Source: Hofstenia miamia (taxonomy: Eukaryota; Xenacoelomorpha; Acoela). From it: 64,000 bases of DNA. The notes beneath the pieces were generated by a model. It had not been told where the DNA came from and made no database searches. It worked only from the letters and a program-made list of their open reading frames with translations. Shown here piece by piece: positions 47,469 through 60,193 of this stretch (position 1 is the stretch's first letter; every line of letters starts with the position of its first letter). The stretch lies in contig SCFE01000086.1 in NCBI GenBank assembly GCA_004352715.1, positions 1,253,305 through 1,317,304 of the forward strand, written 5' to 3'. A program made the translations under genes and the position numbers.

Positions 47469-50400
47469 ATGAAACGTCGCCACAATCACAAAATTGATGT
47501 TGACCAAAAGAAACTTTCACAGAATAAAAAGTATGTTTTTCATTTTTTATCGTATACTTTGGCATGAACTGGACTTTTTTGCCCATGCAATTCTAACAGA
47601 GATATAGTTTAATAAAATGTTCTAGTTTTGGTCTTTGGATTTTATATGCGATTTAAAAACTTCCATTTAGTTTGATTGCCATAAATAAATTATGTATTAA
47701 AAGACAACTTCGTTTTTGGAAAATTGTTTTGATTGCAGTCAATTCATCTCATTGAATTGTGGTTAACTTTTTAAGCAAAATTTCCCTCTCAACAGAATTC
47801 AATAATCCATAAATGTAGGTACTTGGAGCTCATAGTTAAGATATGTTTTTATGTATAATCCGCAGATATTTTTCTCTTAGTGAAATGCATTAATAAATTG
47901 ATACATTAAAGATGTTGTGATCCAAAAAGGATACTCTAAATCTTAAATATTCGTCAATAATTGCGTTAACTAGGGCATTAACTAGAGGGAATTTGATTCT
48001 CGTCTTCTTTCGAATACAATTTGTCAATGCCCTTTGGAATTGCTAGCGGGGTTTTTATCATGCAGTGGTGTTCTCGGAAGGCAATGAGCGCCTAATTTAT
48101 TTTTATTTAACGCTTTAATTCACGCTATTATTAACGCTATTTTAGTTTATTCTTTTTGGGCCATTTACCGAGTTTACTTATCAATGAATTTTTGTAAATG
48201 ATTGCGAATTTTAGTATTCCTTTGTTTGTCGAATACAGTTAATTTACTTTAGGGTGTCTCGTAAGCAGCAACGAAAGCAACAAAGAAAGCAAAAGAAAGC
48301 TCTGAAGAATTTCCATTATAAGAAACTTAAGACGGAGGATGCTCAGGTTTGTTCGATTTCTGGGCAGTTGAGAGTTTTCTGTAAACAATTTGTTTTTTAA
48401 AATTTCAATAACAATTCAGTGAAAAACATATTTAGCGCATTTATGCCTGCCATAGGAAGTACGCTGAATTATGTTAAAATATTTTCTAAGAAAACTAATG
48501 CATTGAATCACTACACAAGTTTTAAGGAAATTTATCATTATGGTCCTAGATATTTGACATGTGCTAAATTTTCCCATCCGGCATTCGCATTACATTAATT
48601 GGTTGAAACTAAAAATCAAATCTCATGTCATCTTCGATTTCTGCAAAGAAACAAATGATCGTTTAGAAAGAAATTCACTAAACAATTATAATTATTCTTA
48701 TTGTTGCGATATTAACACACTCATCTGTGGTATTCATATGAAATAGGGTTATTTAACTAAGTTTAGTATAAATAAATTTTAATATTCAATTTATTGTATA
48801 TTATTAGCAAACAAAAGCAAAAATTCTTTTGAGGACATATTGTGATAATAATGAATGAAATCACGCGTTTTTGGATATGAAAGATCATTTTGTGCACTGG
48901 ACTCACACTATGTTGTAAATTATGCTTAAATCAAATCATGACCAATTTATAACGATTGTCAACAAACATTGTACTTCATCAAGTGCAACTGAACGGGTTG
49001 TCTAAATTTCGTTCTTTAATTAATCATAATTGAACTTGGGTCTACGACATTTGGCATTAATTTCAACCCGAACCAACACATCTTAGCATCAAAGGATAAT
49101 GAAAGCTGTTGAGCGGAAAATTCCCCAAAAAGGAAAACTAACCAATTCCAGGTATTGGTTTACTGATGAATTAAACAAATATACAGCTGGGTTCTTGTTG
49201 ATCAGTTGTAGAAATGCTAGTTACGTGTTTAAATTATTGATTCAAGCCTACTTTTAGTAAGATTTTTTCTATCAAGTTATTAAGTTTACCTATTGAACAG
49301 TTATCTTTATTAAGAACATTGTAAGCACTCATCGCCTGAGACAAATACCGCTTGTATACAAATTTGTAGACAATTTTCAGAAATGTCAATCTAATTTGGA
49401 ATGTGCTAAATTTCAATTTAATGTCAGAGTTAATGCGGTAAAATAGGCATAGAAATTTTCGATGTGCCTTATATAGAATACCCAAGAAAGACTGTTTACT
49501 TACCTTTGTACGCCTTGTCGCAACAAATGGGACTCAGGAAAATGTAATTTACAGACAAACGGATGAACACATTTACAAACAGAAAAGTGGGAGTAATAGC
49601 AAAATAAATTGGCTATAAACACATACATGTATACGGTTTAAGTTTTTCCGTTGCTTGCTAAGCATTTGGATAAACGCAGAGAAATATAAGTCATCAACTT
49701 TCTATGTGTGATCTTCGAAATTTAACGTCCACTACGACCGCAAGAAGTACGATTCGTTTCTTGGATTTTTTTACTAATGACGACTTCGTAAGTGAATTTT
49801 TCTTTTCCACGAAGTTCTTGAGCATAGTCCACACGTGTTCCAACAGATTGATATCTGAAGAATTTGAATGTCGTTTTCAGATATGAAATTTTTTCCTTCA
49901 CGAGAGGTGTGAAGGGTTGCGCCATCTTGCTCCAATATCCAGCCGTTGGGATATAAAGCATTTGCATATAGAACAAACACCAACACCATTTCACAATATT
50001 TTTTACTGTGAATCGTTTCTTTGGGGATAATTTTCAATTAAAATCTTTATACTGAATTTTAGTGACTTTTTCATAGGCCTTTTCTGCTTAACTCCTGCAC
50101 CAAACATTGACTTGGTTTAGATGCAGCCGAACAATTCGCTAATCTAAGAGAAAACGCTCTGAAAACTGTAGTTTCACCAAGCATTTGCAAAACGCTGTAA
50201 TTTTTTTCTTGCAAATCTGTGCTATTCGGTACAATTTTCGGGAGTTCCTTCTTCATACCCGATCTAGCCAATGACCGATGCACTGTCGATTGGTGAACAG
50301 AAAATCCAGTCCTTTCTGTGAACTGTTCAGCTCTGTTTTCTCCGGAGAAAATGGGAATTTTCAAAGTTAAGTTTGTCAATCTGTGCTTTTCGTGTGCCTG

Positions 50401-53400
50401 AAATTTTAACAGTACGGCCACTTCCAGTTTTTTAGTGATTCGCAACTTTCCATAAGGTATACTTTGACATGCCTTATGCTGTGTATAAAAAACTAGAATT
50501 ACGGGTGACATTGTGATACAGAAATTTAACCTTGTCTCATTTGTTCTACATGACTAAATTATACTTGAGCAAAAACTGGTATTTTGCAAGGTTAATAGTA
50601 AACACGCAAATTTAATTACCATCGCTGCTTACGTTATTATATGTTTTACAAATCCTATTCTTTCAGGCCAACTCGCCAACTCAGTAAAAGATATTAACAA
50701 AAAGTAAAACTCTCCAGCAGTCCCATTTTTTGCGACAAGGTATATTACAATTTATTTTGCAGCTCTCATCTTGTATAATTTCGAAAGTTCTAACGGATTA
50801 TTTTGAAAATTCAAATGTTAAGCAGCAAGGCGTTTACTTCATGGATGAAGCATTTTATCAAGTTTAAAACAAAAATAATAGGAACTAATATTTTATGGGG
50901 TATCCTTTTGCAAAAATTACCGTCTTTCTTCGTTTTGGTATTGATACATATAGTTTTAATAAAACTATCAGAAATTACATAAAATTCAAATTCAAGTTTT
51001 TGCCACTATTGATCCAAATTTTCAAATTTGGCTGCCTCCAATTCGATTTTTTAGAAATTTCCAAAAGTTTTCAATGTTATTAGGTCAGGTGATCTTGCTA
51101 GCCAGTCATTAAGAGAATCCCAGATTTTTCTATGTATTACATGCCTTCTGAACTTTTGTGGTATGGCGCATTGTTCTTTTGGGATATGCTGTTTTGATCT
51201 AGCAGAGGCTGTTCATAAGTCTTTAAAATTTCGATACATAGTTTCTTCCAGTCATATTCACATCAACTCTGACAATATTTCGAATTCCAGATGCACATAT
51301 TAATCCAAAAACCATCAATTTTTTATTTGATAAATATTTGGGTTTGAAACGATTTTCCTGTACATATGGTCTTCTGACAAACTGCACATGCCTTCCGGAG
51401 AGTTACACACAACTTTTGAAATATTCCCTTCGCCCTGTCGGAATCTGTATTTTCCTGGTTCTCTTGCAACAGGAATTGTCATCAATTTTAAGTTTATACC
51501 GAGATGCTTTACAGGTACATATGAAATTAAGACTTTCAAAGTACCAGTAACAAAGAATAGGAAAACGTTAATGTGAAAAAATTTAGTCGGAACTATTATG
51601 CACAAGGCTGTATTTCATGAATTTTAGCAATGTACATAAATTGTATCATATTTTTGAAAAAAATTTAAGAAATTAGTAATTTTTGATTACTCGCAAAGGG
51701 TAATTTTGCATTGAACTCTCGAAGTATTTCATTAATTGTAGTTAATGAATAGCTGTACTTGCATAATACTGTCCCGTATTCGTCTTCGAATCATTTTAAA
51801 AGGGTTTGTTGTGAAAGATGCAAAATTTCCTATACGCAAGCTCCGAAATTTGCAGAATAAATTCAAATATTTAATACTGCATTTCTTATCTGAAAAGTGC
51901 TGTTTGATTTGATGATGTATTTTAGAGATGCACAGGTGAAAATCATATTGCAGTTTGCTTTTTGCATTGATAGTTGTTTGAAATGACGATAGTTGCTGGA
52001 AATGATCAAATAATTTTTTCTGCATTGTAATTTCAATTCCATTACTTAGAAACTTGTTTTACTATTAAAAATTACACCTTGAAACTAACAAGTGCCCCAC
52101 ATCATTTGAATACCACACTTTTACCATTTTTGAGAAGTTGTTTTCTATGTAATGTTGTTTTTTATTTAGAAAACCAGTATTTCCGACTTTGATGAAGAAA
52201 TTACCAGTGATGAAGAAATTGCTCCGCAAAAATCAGCAAAACCTGTGAAAAAAACAGCGAAAAACGTAAAGGTATTAGATTAGCGTTTTTTCTAATATTA
52301 GTAAAAATACGTTTGTCGATATCATAGTTCTAAGAGCAGGTTTACACCAGAAGGTAGTTTTGTTTACGGTATATTACGTATCGATTTTTACATTCTATTT
52401 TCTTAAATATTATTCTCTTCAATGCATTTTCAAATTTGTTATTACATTTCAGGAATAATTCTAACATATTTATGCGCATATACAGGAATATAGTTTAATT
52501 TTTTATGACTTTTTATGGTAGCTATGTGTGCTATTGCTCCATTTTTTTGTTTAAAAACATTTTTTCTACTGTTTTTTCATTTCTTACTATTTATACCTAT
52601 CTGCATATTACTGCACCATTAAAACTGGTCGCCAGACATTGTTTGAGCCTTTCTATTTCCAAATAATTTTATATTTTTCAAGATACTACTCTTGGAAATC
52701 TATGGAATTCAATGATTTTCATTAATATCTAGACGAAATAGTTTTACTTTTTAAGCACGACCTTTCGTTAATTGTAGTACATAATACTGTTAATTCATTA
52801 ACATTTACAGTATTTTAAGTTCTTATTCCTATGAGTTACACTAGTTCTTGTACTTAGAAACAAAATCGCCATATTGAACAATTGGAAAATGATTATAAAG
52901 AGGAAGAGCAAGAGATCCGAAATCTGGAAAAAAAGTTGAAGATTAAGAAGTCTAAAAGTTCAATCCCAAAGGCTTTTCTAAATGATGGCTTTGGAGGTTA
53001 CAATGCTTCATATAAACAGGATATTTCATTAAAACATTAATTTGAATGCATTACTTATTCCATGAAATTCGTTTATAAATAACAACAAACAGTTACAACC
53101 ATAAGTGTAAACATTGTACAGTAGTCTATCTTATCGTTTCTGATTAGTAAATTTCCAAATAACAATATATCAATAAAGTGCCCTCTTACAGCATTATGAA
53201 TTGCAAGGCAAGATTAGTCAGTAGCGTTCAACAGTGTTGAAGAGGCCAGACGGTGTTATGCCAAAAAGTTCATTATAATCCATCAACATTAACTAAATGA
53301 GTCCACACATTCCTGACCAAGAGATAAATTACAACATTGAACAAGTGTCCGACTGTGGTGATGGTCAGTGTTTCAGGAGAGACCTCCTATTACATTTCTT

Positions 53401-56400
53401 CGGAAGCCATGAATGGAAAATGTCACTGCCTACTGCTTAGAAACAAGATCTTCCATTATTTGGGTTCTATTCACAGGATAATGCTCCTGCACAATACTGT
53501 TTATATGCAAGTAAGCTACTGAACAAGAGTTTTCCAAGAAAATAATTTTGACGAAGAGCTCTAGCGAAGTGTTCTAGATCTCCTGATATCATTGAGTGTG
53601 GTTTTTGTTTTGAATAACACGAAAGCTCATACAGGTAGATCAGCCACCGGACATGAATTAACCAGAGGGATTCAAGGTGATTTGTAAAACATACCAGCCT
53701 AAATGTATGCGAATGCTTACACATCCTTCATATCGAAAGTTGTGAAATGTATCCAATTTGAGGCTGGCAATTTAAGCCTGAACCATAAGATAAACTACAG
53801 TACAATTTTTAAGCTTATTGATATTACTGTTTGTTTTTATTTGTAAGATCTTATTGTAAATGAATTTTATATATATATATATATATACACAGGGTGTCTC
53901 AAAAGTCCCTTCTCATTTTGGAGACTAATTGGTATTTTTGCAATTATTTTTATTTTCAATACAAGTAATCAACAACCATAACACAAACCAATGCATTTGA
54001 ATGTTACTCCCTAGCATGTCCCAACACACTCGCCATTTTTCATCCGTTAACCAAATGACATCATTCAAGATAGCAGGTTTAATTTCCTCGACTGTGGCTG
54101 TAATCCGCTGTTTGAGCTGTTGAAGCGTGTTTGTCTTCACCTGATACCCCTTTGTTTTAATTTAAGTCGTAAGGCTCTAAACAGTGCTTTGAGAAAGACC
54201 AAGCTCCCTACTAAGTCTCCAAGTAGATGCGGCAGGGCTACGAGTTACAGCTTTCTCCACGCTTTGCACAGTGTCTGCTGATGAGGAAGGCTTTCCTGAA
54301 CGCTGTTCATGTGCTACCCTACCAGCTTGCTTGAATTTATTCATTAATTTCTTGATGGTTCTTCTGCTTGGACCATCTTTATGGAATTTTCAGGAGAGGG
54401 CTTCCTGTACTCATTCATATGTTAATTCAGTCAGACAAGCACAAATGCTGGCTGTTCTTTCCTCTATAGTAAGCATTACATCACCTTATCCGAAAGAAAT
54501 ATCAATTTATCAATTATTTCAATGAAATGAGAAGGGATTTTGAGATACCCTGTATATATATATATATATATATATTCTTTATATATACACTATATGTATT
54601 GTATATATTACGTTAAGTATATTCAGATGAAAATGTTGGTTTCTCACTTTCAAAATTGTATAAAAGAATTTTCCTTGCAAATTTTGATTATCATTAAACT
54701 TTAGTTAAATGTTTAAAAATAGGTTTGGGTGTTCAATAAAAATTTCTGTTAGTCTGTATTTTAAATTGAGCTAGAGTTAGTATTTATTAAATATTGATGT
54801 TTCTGTTTTTTCTCACACTTTTTGTATTAATAATGACAAATTTAAGTCGTACATTGGTTAAAAATGTTAAGATAAAGAGAAAACTCAAAACTTTGTGCGT
54901 TTAAAGCTGGCATAATTCTTAGCATATAAATGCATTTATACAACAAATGAAATAACTAGTGCATATTTAATATTTAGATTCTCATATCATTGGCTCTTTT
55001 TGTATAACGTCTTCTATTTGCGATAATAATAACGCCTTTTAGTGCATATCTTTGATTAGCTTAACTAATAAATAATTTTCAAAAAACGTTTCTTCAGATT
55101 ATATCCAATTGTTTTGTTGCAATTTTACAAACTTCTACAAGAGTAATTTACTTAGATTTGCTGGAACTCTGTAAACCCAAGAAATTAAAGAAGCAAGTAA
55201 AGCAAGATTCTGATGACTGTTCAGATGCAGAATTAGGTATTTTTGTATGATTTATTTTGGAGTAGTTTTTTTAATATTCTATACATCAGTTTCGTACCAA
55301 ATTTTGAATGGGTGTTGAATAATTTTTTAAACATTTCACAATTACACTTTGTATTCAAACTGTAAGTTCTGCTTATAAACAGTCCACATTAATAGAATTT
55401 GACATTTGGGAATCCGAAATAGCTGATAGTATAGACAACTTAAATATATTTTGTAAATGTAATAGATCAAGTGGACTAGAGATTTGAGTATTGCTATCCT
55501 GTAGGCTTTTGTTATTATTTTGAATTTAGAATTGGGTGATTTTTTTATATTATAAGTATGGACATTCACTGTGTTAATCCATCTAAATTCATTTAGTTTT
55601 CTAACATAGATTCTCATGCATAAGCCGTCACAATTTATTAGCCTATCCCATGCCACACTAATCCATCCCTTGCGTACTTTTTTAATATTTCTTTTAACTT
55701 CTTAAAATGTACATTTTTTACGTCTAATTTTTATTTCGTTTTGCTGAAAAACTTTTATCTAAATCTTTATCGCATAGATGATGATGATGATCACGATAAT
55801 AATGGGCCTAATGATTTTGATTCAGAAGAAAGCTTTGGTGATGAAAACTTTGAAGATGAAGAAGAAAATATGGATACTGAGGACTTACATGATGTTGTTG
55901 GAAAAGAACAGAAAAATGTCGTAGTAATTGAAAACACCAAACGTGCGACAAAAGGTGAGCAGCTATGTAGCTTTGAGTTTTTGATTGCGAATCTTTAAAA
56001 CAGTTGACACCAAAATATATAGTATTTAATGTGGAATTTTTACATTTTGTCAAGGGGGTTTTTTATCACCAATTTCCATTTCCGATATTGATGTGTTGTT
56101 TTAATCTTAATTGCATGCTCTATTAATTTAAAAGTATCTATAATAATAATATTAATAATGAATGACTTTATTTAGCCGCTGAAGGCATACACAACAAAAA
56201 AATATAAACAAGTCAAGTTTTACGGCAGCGAGGACAGTCACAGGAGATGAAATAGGAGCAAATGGAAGAGTAGGCTAAGTTGGAGAAGGGCTCAGCAAAG
56301 AGGAAAGCCATCAAAGATTTCTTGAAGCTCGGTGGCGAGGAAAAGAAATCAATCGCTGTTGGAGGGTTGAGAGTCAAGATGTAATTAGCAGCAGTACAAG

Positions 56401-59400
56401 CACAATTGAAAAAAGAGTGAAGGGTGCGATGTTTCTTCGTACGAAGAATGGAGAAGGTGACAACATAATCAGAGCGAGTGCAGCAGGAATTAGAGAACTT
56501 GATGAAATCAAAAGGCTCAAGATCCCATTTGCGAGTCAGTAGTCGATTGAACAGAAGGAGATCACAGGCATGGAAGTAGAGTGACAGCGGGAGAGTAGAG
56601 AATTTCAGCAGAGCGTCTTTATAGGCCAAAGGGGAAATCCATTTGAAAGCGCGTTTTGGAAACGTTCCATGGAGTGGAACAAAGCACGGGAATGCCACCA
56701 ACAAGGAGCCGCGTAGAGAAGAATGGCGCGAGGAATGGATTTGAACAAAGAGAGTTTCACAGCGGACGAGGTATTAAAAGGAACATTACGGAATTAACTT
56801 TGTGGAGACGCAAAGACACATGTCCAGTCCAATTTAAGTTTGTAGCAAGTTGAACCCTAAGATGTGTGTGATGAGAGGAGCAAAGTTCACAGGTAGAGGC
56901 AAATCAGAAGGGGAGCCACAGAAAAAGATATACCACATGTCTTGGTAGCGCTAAAGTCAAGATGAGAACCAAGTAGACAAATGCTCAAGATCAGAAGAAA
57001 TGTTAGAAGCAAAAGACCAGCCAAAATAAGAAATCGCAGTGTCATCAACATACAATAGACGAGTTGAGAACAGAATGAGAGTGGTCGTTAATGGCAACGA
57101 GGTAGAAAAGAACAGCAAACACTGAGGAGCACCACTTATAACTTGGACAGAAGAAGAGATAGACAATTTGATTTTGACACATTAGTGATGATTGGTCAGG
57201 TGATACTCGAACAGTTCAAAGAAATGAGGTGACGAATAATTTGGGAATACATAACGAAAAACAAGGCGTTCAAAGATGATAGCCAGTCGAGATAGAATAG
57301 CTATTGGGCGGTAGGACGTGACCTGTGAGGAGGGAAGCTGATTAGATTTTAACAGCGGAGAAATCTAAGATGTCTTCCAACAGGCGGTATAGCGTTTAGA
57401 GGAGCAAATGAAGGAGTAAAGATGCTTTAAATGGATAGAAAGCGTGGAGGAGGTTTCATGAATTACAAAGGAAGGAACACCGTCAGGATAACAAGGACCA
57501 GACAACTTGCAAGATTTAAGCATGAGAGAAATATCATGAGCGCTGAAGACCATATCACAAAGTCGGATTAGCAGGGATGCAGCAGGCGGACCAGGGCACA
57601 TTGAGACAGGTACAGAGGAGTTAGAGGCAAAATACGTGTTGAACAGATCAGCTTTCTCCAGGTCAGAGTGAGCAGAAAGAAGATTCCATCTCAAATTGGG
57701 GAGCTCAGGCTTGGAATGAAGAGAACCGGACGGAATAAGAGTCAGAAAGGGGACTTTGACAAGTTCCATAAAATTGATTACATCTTCTGTGAGAGAAGCC
57801 AGCTTCGGAGAAGCAGTACTACCAGAATGGCGTTTGTAAGGCTCCAATTTATTCAAGAACTGCACAGTAAGGGACGAGAAATAGAAAGGAAGAGAAGCAG
57901 CACACCTTTTCCGCCGACGAGGAACATAAGAAGAAATAACTTGGTGTAAGGTGAACCAATCATCAACTGTGAAGGAATCACTAAAAATGGGGAGCGAAGT
58001 TGAGAGAGCAGCATTAAGTGATAGAAAGTCACTGTTAAATCGAGCATATTGTGGAGCAGATGGAGAAGTAGAGTTGACAGACAGATTGAGGCGGACGAAT
58101 GAGTGATCTGACAGCTTAGCAGGAACAGGGATTACAGATATGTCGAATAAGTAATTGGGGTGAGAGTACAGAACCAATTCAAGCAGGGAGAAGCTGGAAG
58201 TAGGAGAAAATACAAGTTGTTCAAGAGAATAGCAGGCAAAAACNNNNNNNNNNNNNNNNNNNNNNNNNNNNNNNNNNNNNNNNNNNNNNNNNNNNNNNNN
58301 NNNNNNNNNNNNNNNNNNNNNNNNNNNNNNNNNNNNNNNNNNNNNNNNNNNNNNNNNNNNNNNNNNNNNNNNNNNNNNNNNNNNNNNNNNNNNNNNNNNN
58401 NNNNNNNNNNNNNNNNNNNNNNNNNNNNNNNNNNNNNNNNNNNNNNNNNNNNNNNNNNNNNNNNNNNNNNNNNNNNNNNNNNNNNNNNNNNNNNNNNNNN
58501 NNNNNNNNNNNNNNNNNNNNNNNNNNNNNNNNNNNNNNNNNNNNNNNNNNNNNNNNNNNNNNNNNNNNNNNNNNNNNNNNNNNNNNNNNNNNNNNNNNNN
58601 NNNNNNNNNNNNNNNNNNNNNNNNNNNNNNNNNNNNNNNNNNNNNNNNNNNNNNNNNNNNNNNNNNNNNNNNNNNNNNNNNNNNNNNNNNNNNNNNNNNN
58701 NNNNNNNNNNNNNNNNNNNNNNNNNNNNNNNNNNNNNNNNNNNNNNNNNNNNNNNNNNNNNNNNNNNNNNNNNNNNNNNNNNNNNNNNNNNNNNNNNNNN
58801 NNNNNNNNNNNNNNNNNNNNNNNNNNNNNNNNNNNNNNNNNNNNNNNNNNNNNNNNNNNNNNNNNNNNNNNNNNNNNNNNNNNNNNNNNNNNNNNNNNNN
58901 NNNNNNNNNNNNNNNNNNNNNNNNNNNNNNNNNNNNNNNNNNNNNNNNNNNNNNNNNNNNNNNNNNNNNNNNNNNNNNNNNNNNNNNNNNNNNNNNNNNN
59001 NNNNNNNNNNNNNNNNNNNNNNNNNNNNNNNNNNNNNNNNNNNNNNNNNNNNNNNNNNNNNNNNNNNNNNNNNNNNNNNNNNNNNNNNNNNNNNNNNNNN
59101 NNNNNNNNNNNNNNNNNNNNNNNNNNNNNNNNNNNAACAGCAGGGAGACGGCAGGAAGCACTAGAACCAAAAACTGGACTAGGACGATTACGGTTAGTAG
59201 ATGAAGGGATAGACTGCTTAGAAGGATGCGGTAAAGCAGAAGGAGGATCAAGCGCGGGTGTGAAACTTGGAGCAGGGTGATTGGAGAGGAGAAAGAACGT
59301 GAGGCAGCAGCACTGTAGGAGAACATTTGAGATTGTAGTGAGGAAACGTCAGAGGAAAGCCTTGTGAGGGATTCAGACAAGGATGATATGACACCAGGGC

Positions 59401-60193
59401 CATCATTGGAGGACGGATTCGAGGTAGAGAGAGAAGTGACAACTTGGCGCAACAACGAAATGATGGCGTCTTTCTTCAGACCACCAACAGCCGAGGTAAA
59501 CTGGGCATCGCTCAAATTTTTGAGGTCGGACAGCGAAATTGGAGGCATAACTGAAATCTAAGAAACTGTATAATAAACACGCAATATATATATACAATCA
59601 CAGACGTACTATATTATTGCACGTTTTTGTATACAATGGTATAAAATGAGAGTATGAAATTGACGGGATTTTGCTGATCGGATTACCAGTTTTCTGCTTC
59701 TGCTGTTGATTGTCGTCGTAAGTTGCTAAATACGTCTATTACTTTATAATTTTATTAAATAGATATTGACATGTCCACATTTTTTAGAGTTCGCTTTTCT
59801 AGGATGAACTAAATGATTTCTTAACAAATGTTTCATGCCACAGTTTTCAAATGTCTTTAGAGATTGCAAGTGTTCAGACCACCTATTAGCACAATTTGTT
59901 TCAGGAATTCTCAAGAGCAACTCCAAAAAATCTTCGAAACACGTTAAGTTTGCTGATCAAGAATCAAGTTCTCTTTCTGAAGAAGATGATTTTGATACTC
60001 ATTCAGATGAAACCGAAGAAAATGATGATGAAGCGAGTGCTCCTGCAAAACGTACTAGAGTCGATCCATACGCAGGCGCTTCTGCATTTTACTGTCCACC
60101 TAATTCCTTAAAGCGGCAGAAGTTTCTTCAGAATTCCGCAAACACTCCCGAATTCGAGCAACTGAAACGAGTCTTAAAGGGCTATCTGAATAG
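47469..60193 (+). CDS. NOM1: NOM1/SGD1-type nucleolar protein, 5' half (seven exons; MIF4G and MA3 domains lie beyond the window)
   Basis: Nucleolar protein needed for 18S rRNA and small-subunit maturation; human NOM1 also brings protein phosphatase 1 to the nucleolus. Exons: 47469-47530, 48253-48346, 52170-52271, 52858-52996, 55156-55236, 55778-55954, 59905-60193. All junctions are GT-AG with matching phase, giving 314 codons plus two bases. The start MKRRHNHKID directly follows TTTTAG. The N-terminus is very basic (KQQRKQQRKQKKALKNF), as expected for nucleolar targeting. EEQEIRNLEKKLKIKK and SIPKAFLNDGF match human EIRKLERCL and the VPLSFARDGL region. A long acidic stretch follows (DDDDD, EEENMDTED). 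KHVKF at about 230-234 fits the RVxF phosphatase-docking motif at the place of human RVRF. The last exon ends LKRVLKGYLNR, matching LKKHVKGLLNRL just before MIF4G, and stops at an AG|GTAAGA donor. Introns range from 541 to 3950 bases. Confidence 0.93.
48347..52169 (+). other. NOM1 intron 2
   Basis: A 3.8 kb intron that contains a Tc1-like transposase remnant on the minus strand. A minus-strand 83-codon frame at 49234-49485 faintly resembles a LINE C-terminus but is not assignable. Confidence 0.8.
49725..50511 (-). pseudogene. Tc1/mariner-type transposase remnant
   Basis: Minus-strand reading starts MSPVILVF, passes an HTH-like stretch (AEQFTERTGFSVHQSTVHRS) and KPSQCLVQELSRKGL. It shifts frame and continues with YPNGWILEQDGATLHTSREG, equivalent to the FQQDNAPxHTA catalytic block, then LLEHVWTMLKNFVEKK-like sequence split across two frames. 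It has stops, frameshifts and a missing stretch in the middle of the catalytic domain, so it cannot encode a working enzyme. Located in NOM1 intron 2, antisense to the gene. Confidence 0.75.
53180..53830 (+). pseudogene. Second Tc1/mariner-type transposase remnant
   Basis: Plus-strand frames contain VVMVSVSGETSYYISSEA and, in another frame, FYSQDNAPAQYCLYASKLLN, the recognisable FQQDNAPAH catalytic block, followed by SRSPDII for the SPDLNP motif. Stops and shifts separate the pieces. Sequence differs from the other transposase remnants here, so it is a separate family. Confidence 0.65.
53868..53887. repeat. TA microsatellite
   Basis: A run of TA repeats immediately left of the mariner-type element; a matching run follows its right end (about 54553-54576). 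Confidence 0.85.
53890..54552 (-). mobile_element. Mariner-type element with its catalytic core deleted
   Basis: Ends CAGGGTGTCTCAAAAGTCCC and, reverse-complemented, CAGGGTATCTCAAAATCCCT form inverted repeats of about 28 bases; the element sits in TA repeats. On the minus strand the coding remnant begins MLTIEERTASICACLTEL at 54476. It contains the HTH region (SRRTIKKLMNKFKQAGRVAH, RSGKPSSSADTVQSVEKAV, RELGLSQSTV) and then jumps to the transposase C-terminus (TLQQLKQRITATVEEIKPAI). The D,D,D/E catalytic segment between them is absent. At 663 bases this is an internal-deletion derivative that could only have moved with enzyme from elsewhere. Confidence 0.85.
56141..59578 (-). mobile_element. 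Non-LTR retrotransposon family A, copy 2 (both ends present, internal gap)
   Basis: Reads 5' to 3' on the minus strand. It starts near 59578; the protein starts MPPISLSDLKNLSDAQF at 59548. After a serine-rich N-terminal region there is an 892-N gap (58244-59135). It resumes in the endonuclease (SDHSFVRLNL) and ends at an in-frame TAG at 57365. As in copy 1, a TAA follows at 57182-57184, most of the region around palm motif A is missing before GAPQ, and the 69-codon block holding YVDD (56957-57166) is identical in protein to that at 17754-17963. The 3' end has AATAAAG and an ATT-type tail (56141-56165). It lies antisense in a NOM1 intron. Confidence 0.9.
58244..59135. other. Assembly gap (892 N) inside LINE family A copy 2
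   Basis: The size is not the 1000-N default, so it may be an estimate from paired reads. It covers the end of the N-terminal region and most of the endonuclease. Confidence 0.95.

Larger units (their letters stand above)
52997..55155 (+). other. NOM1 intron 4
   Basis: A 2.16 kb intron carrying two Tc1/mariner-derived remnants in opposite orientation and two TA microsatellites that flank the second one. Confidence 0.8.
55955..59904 (+). other. NOM1 intron 6
   Basis: A 3.95 kb intron, almost entirely made of one antisense LINE insertion with a gap inside it. Confidence 0.85.

Noticed and set aside
49234-49485. Minus-strand 83-codon frame in NOM1 intron 2 resembling a LINE tail
   Set aside because: The likeness is only in general composition; no diagnostic reverse-transcriptase motif is present.
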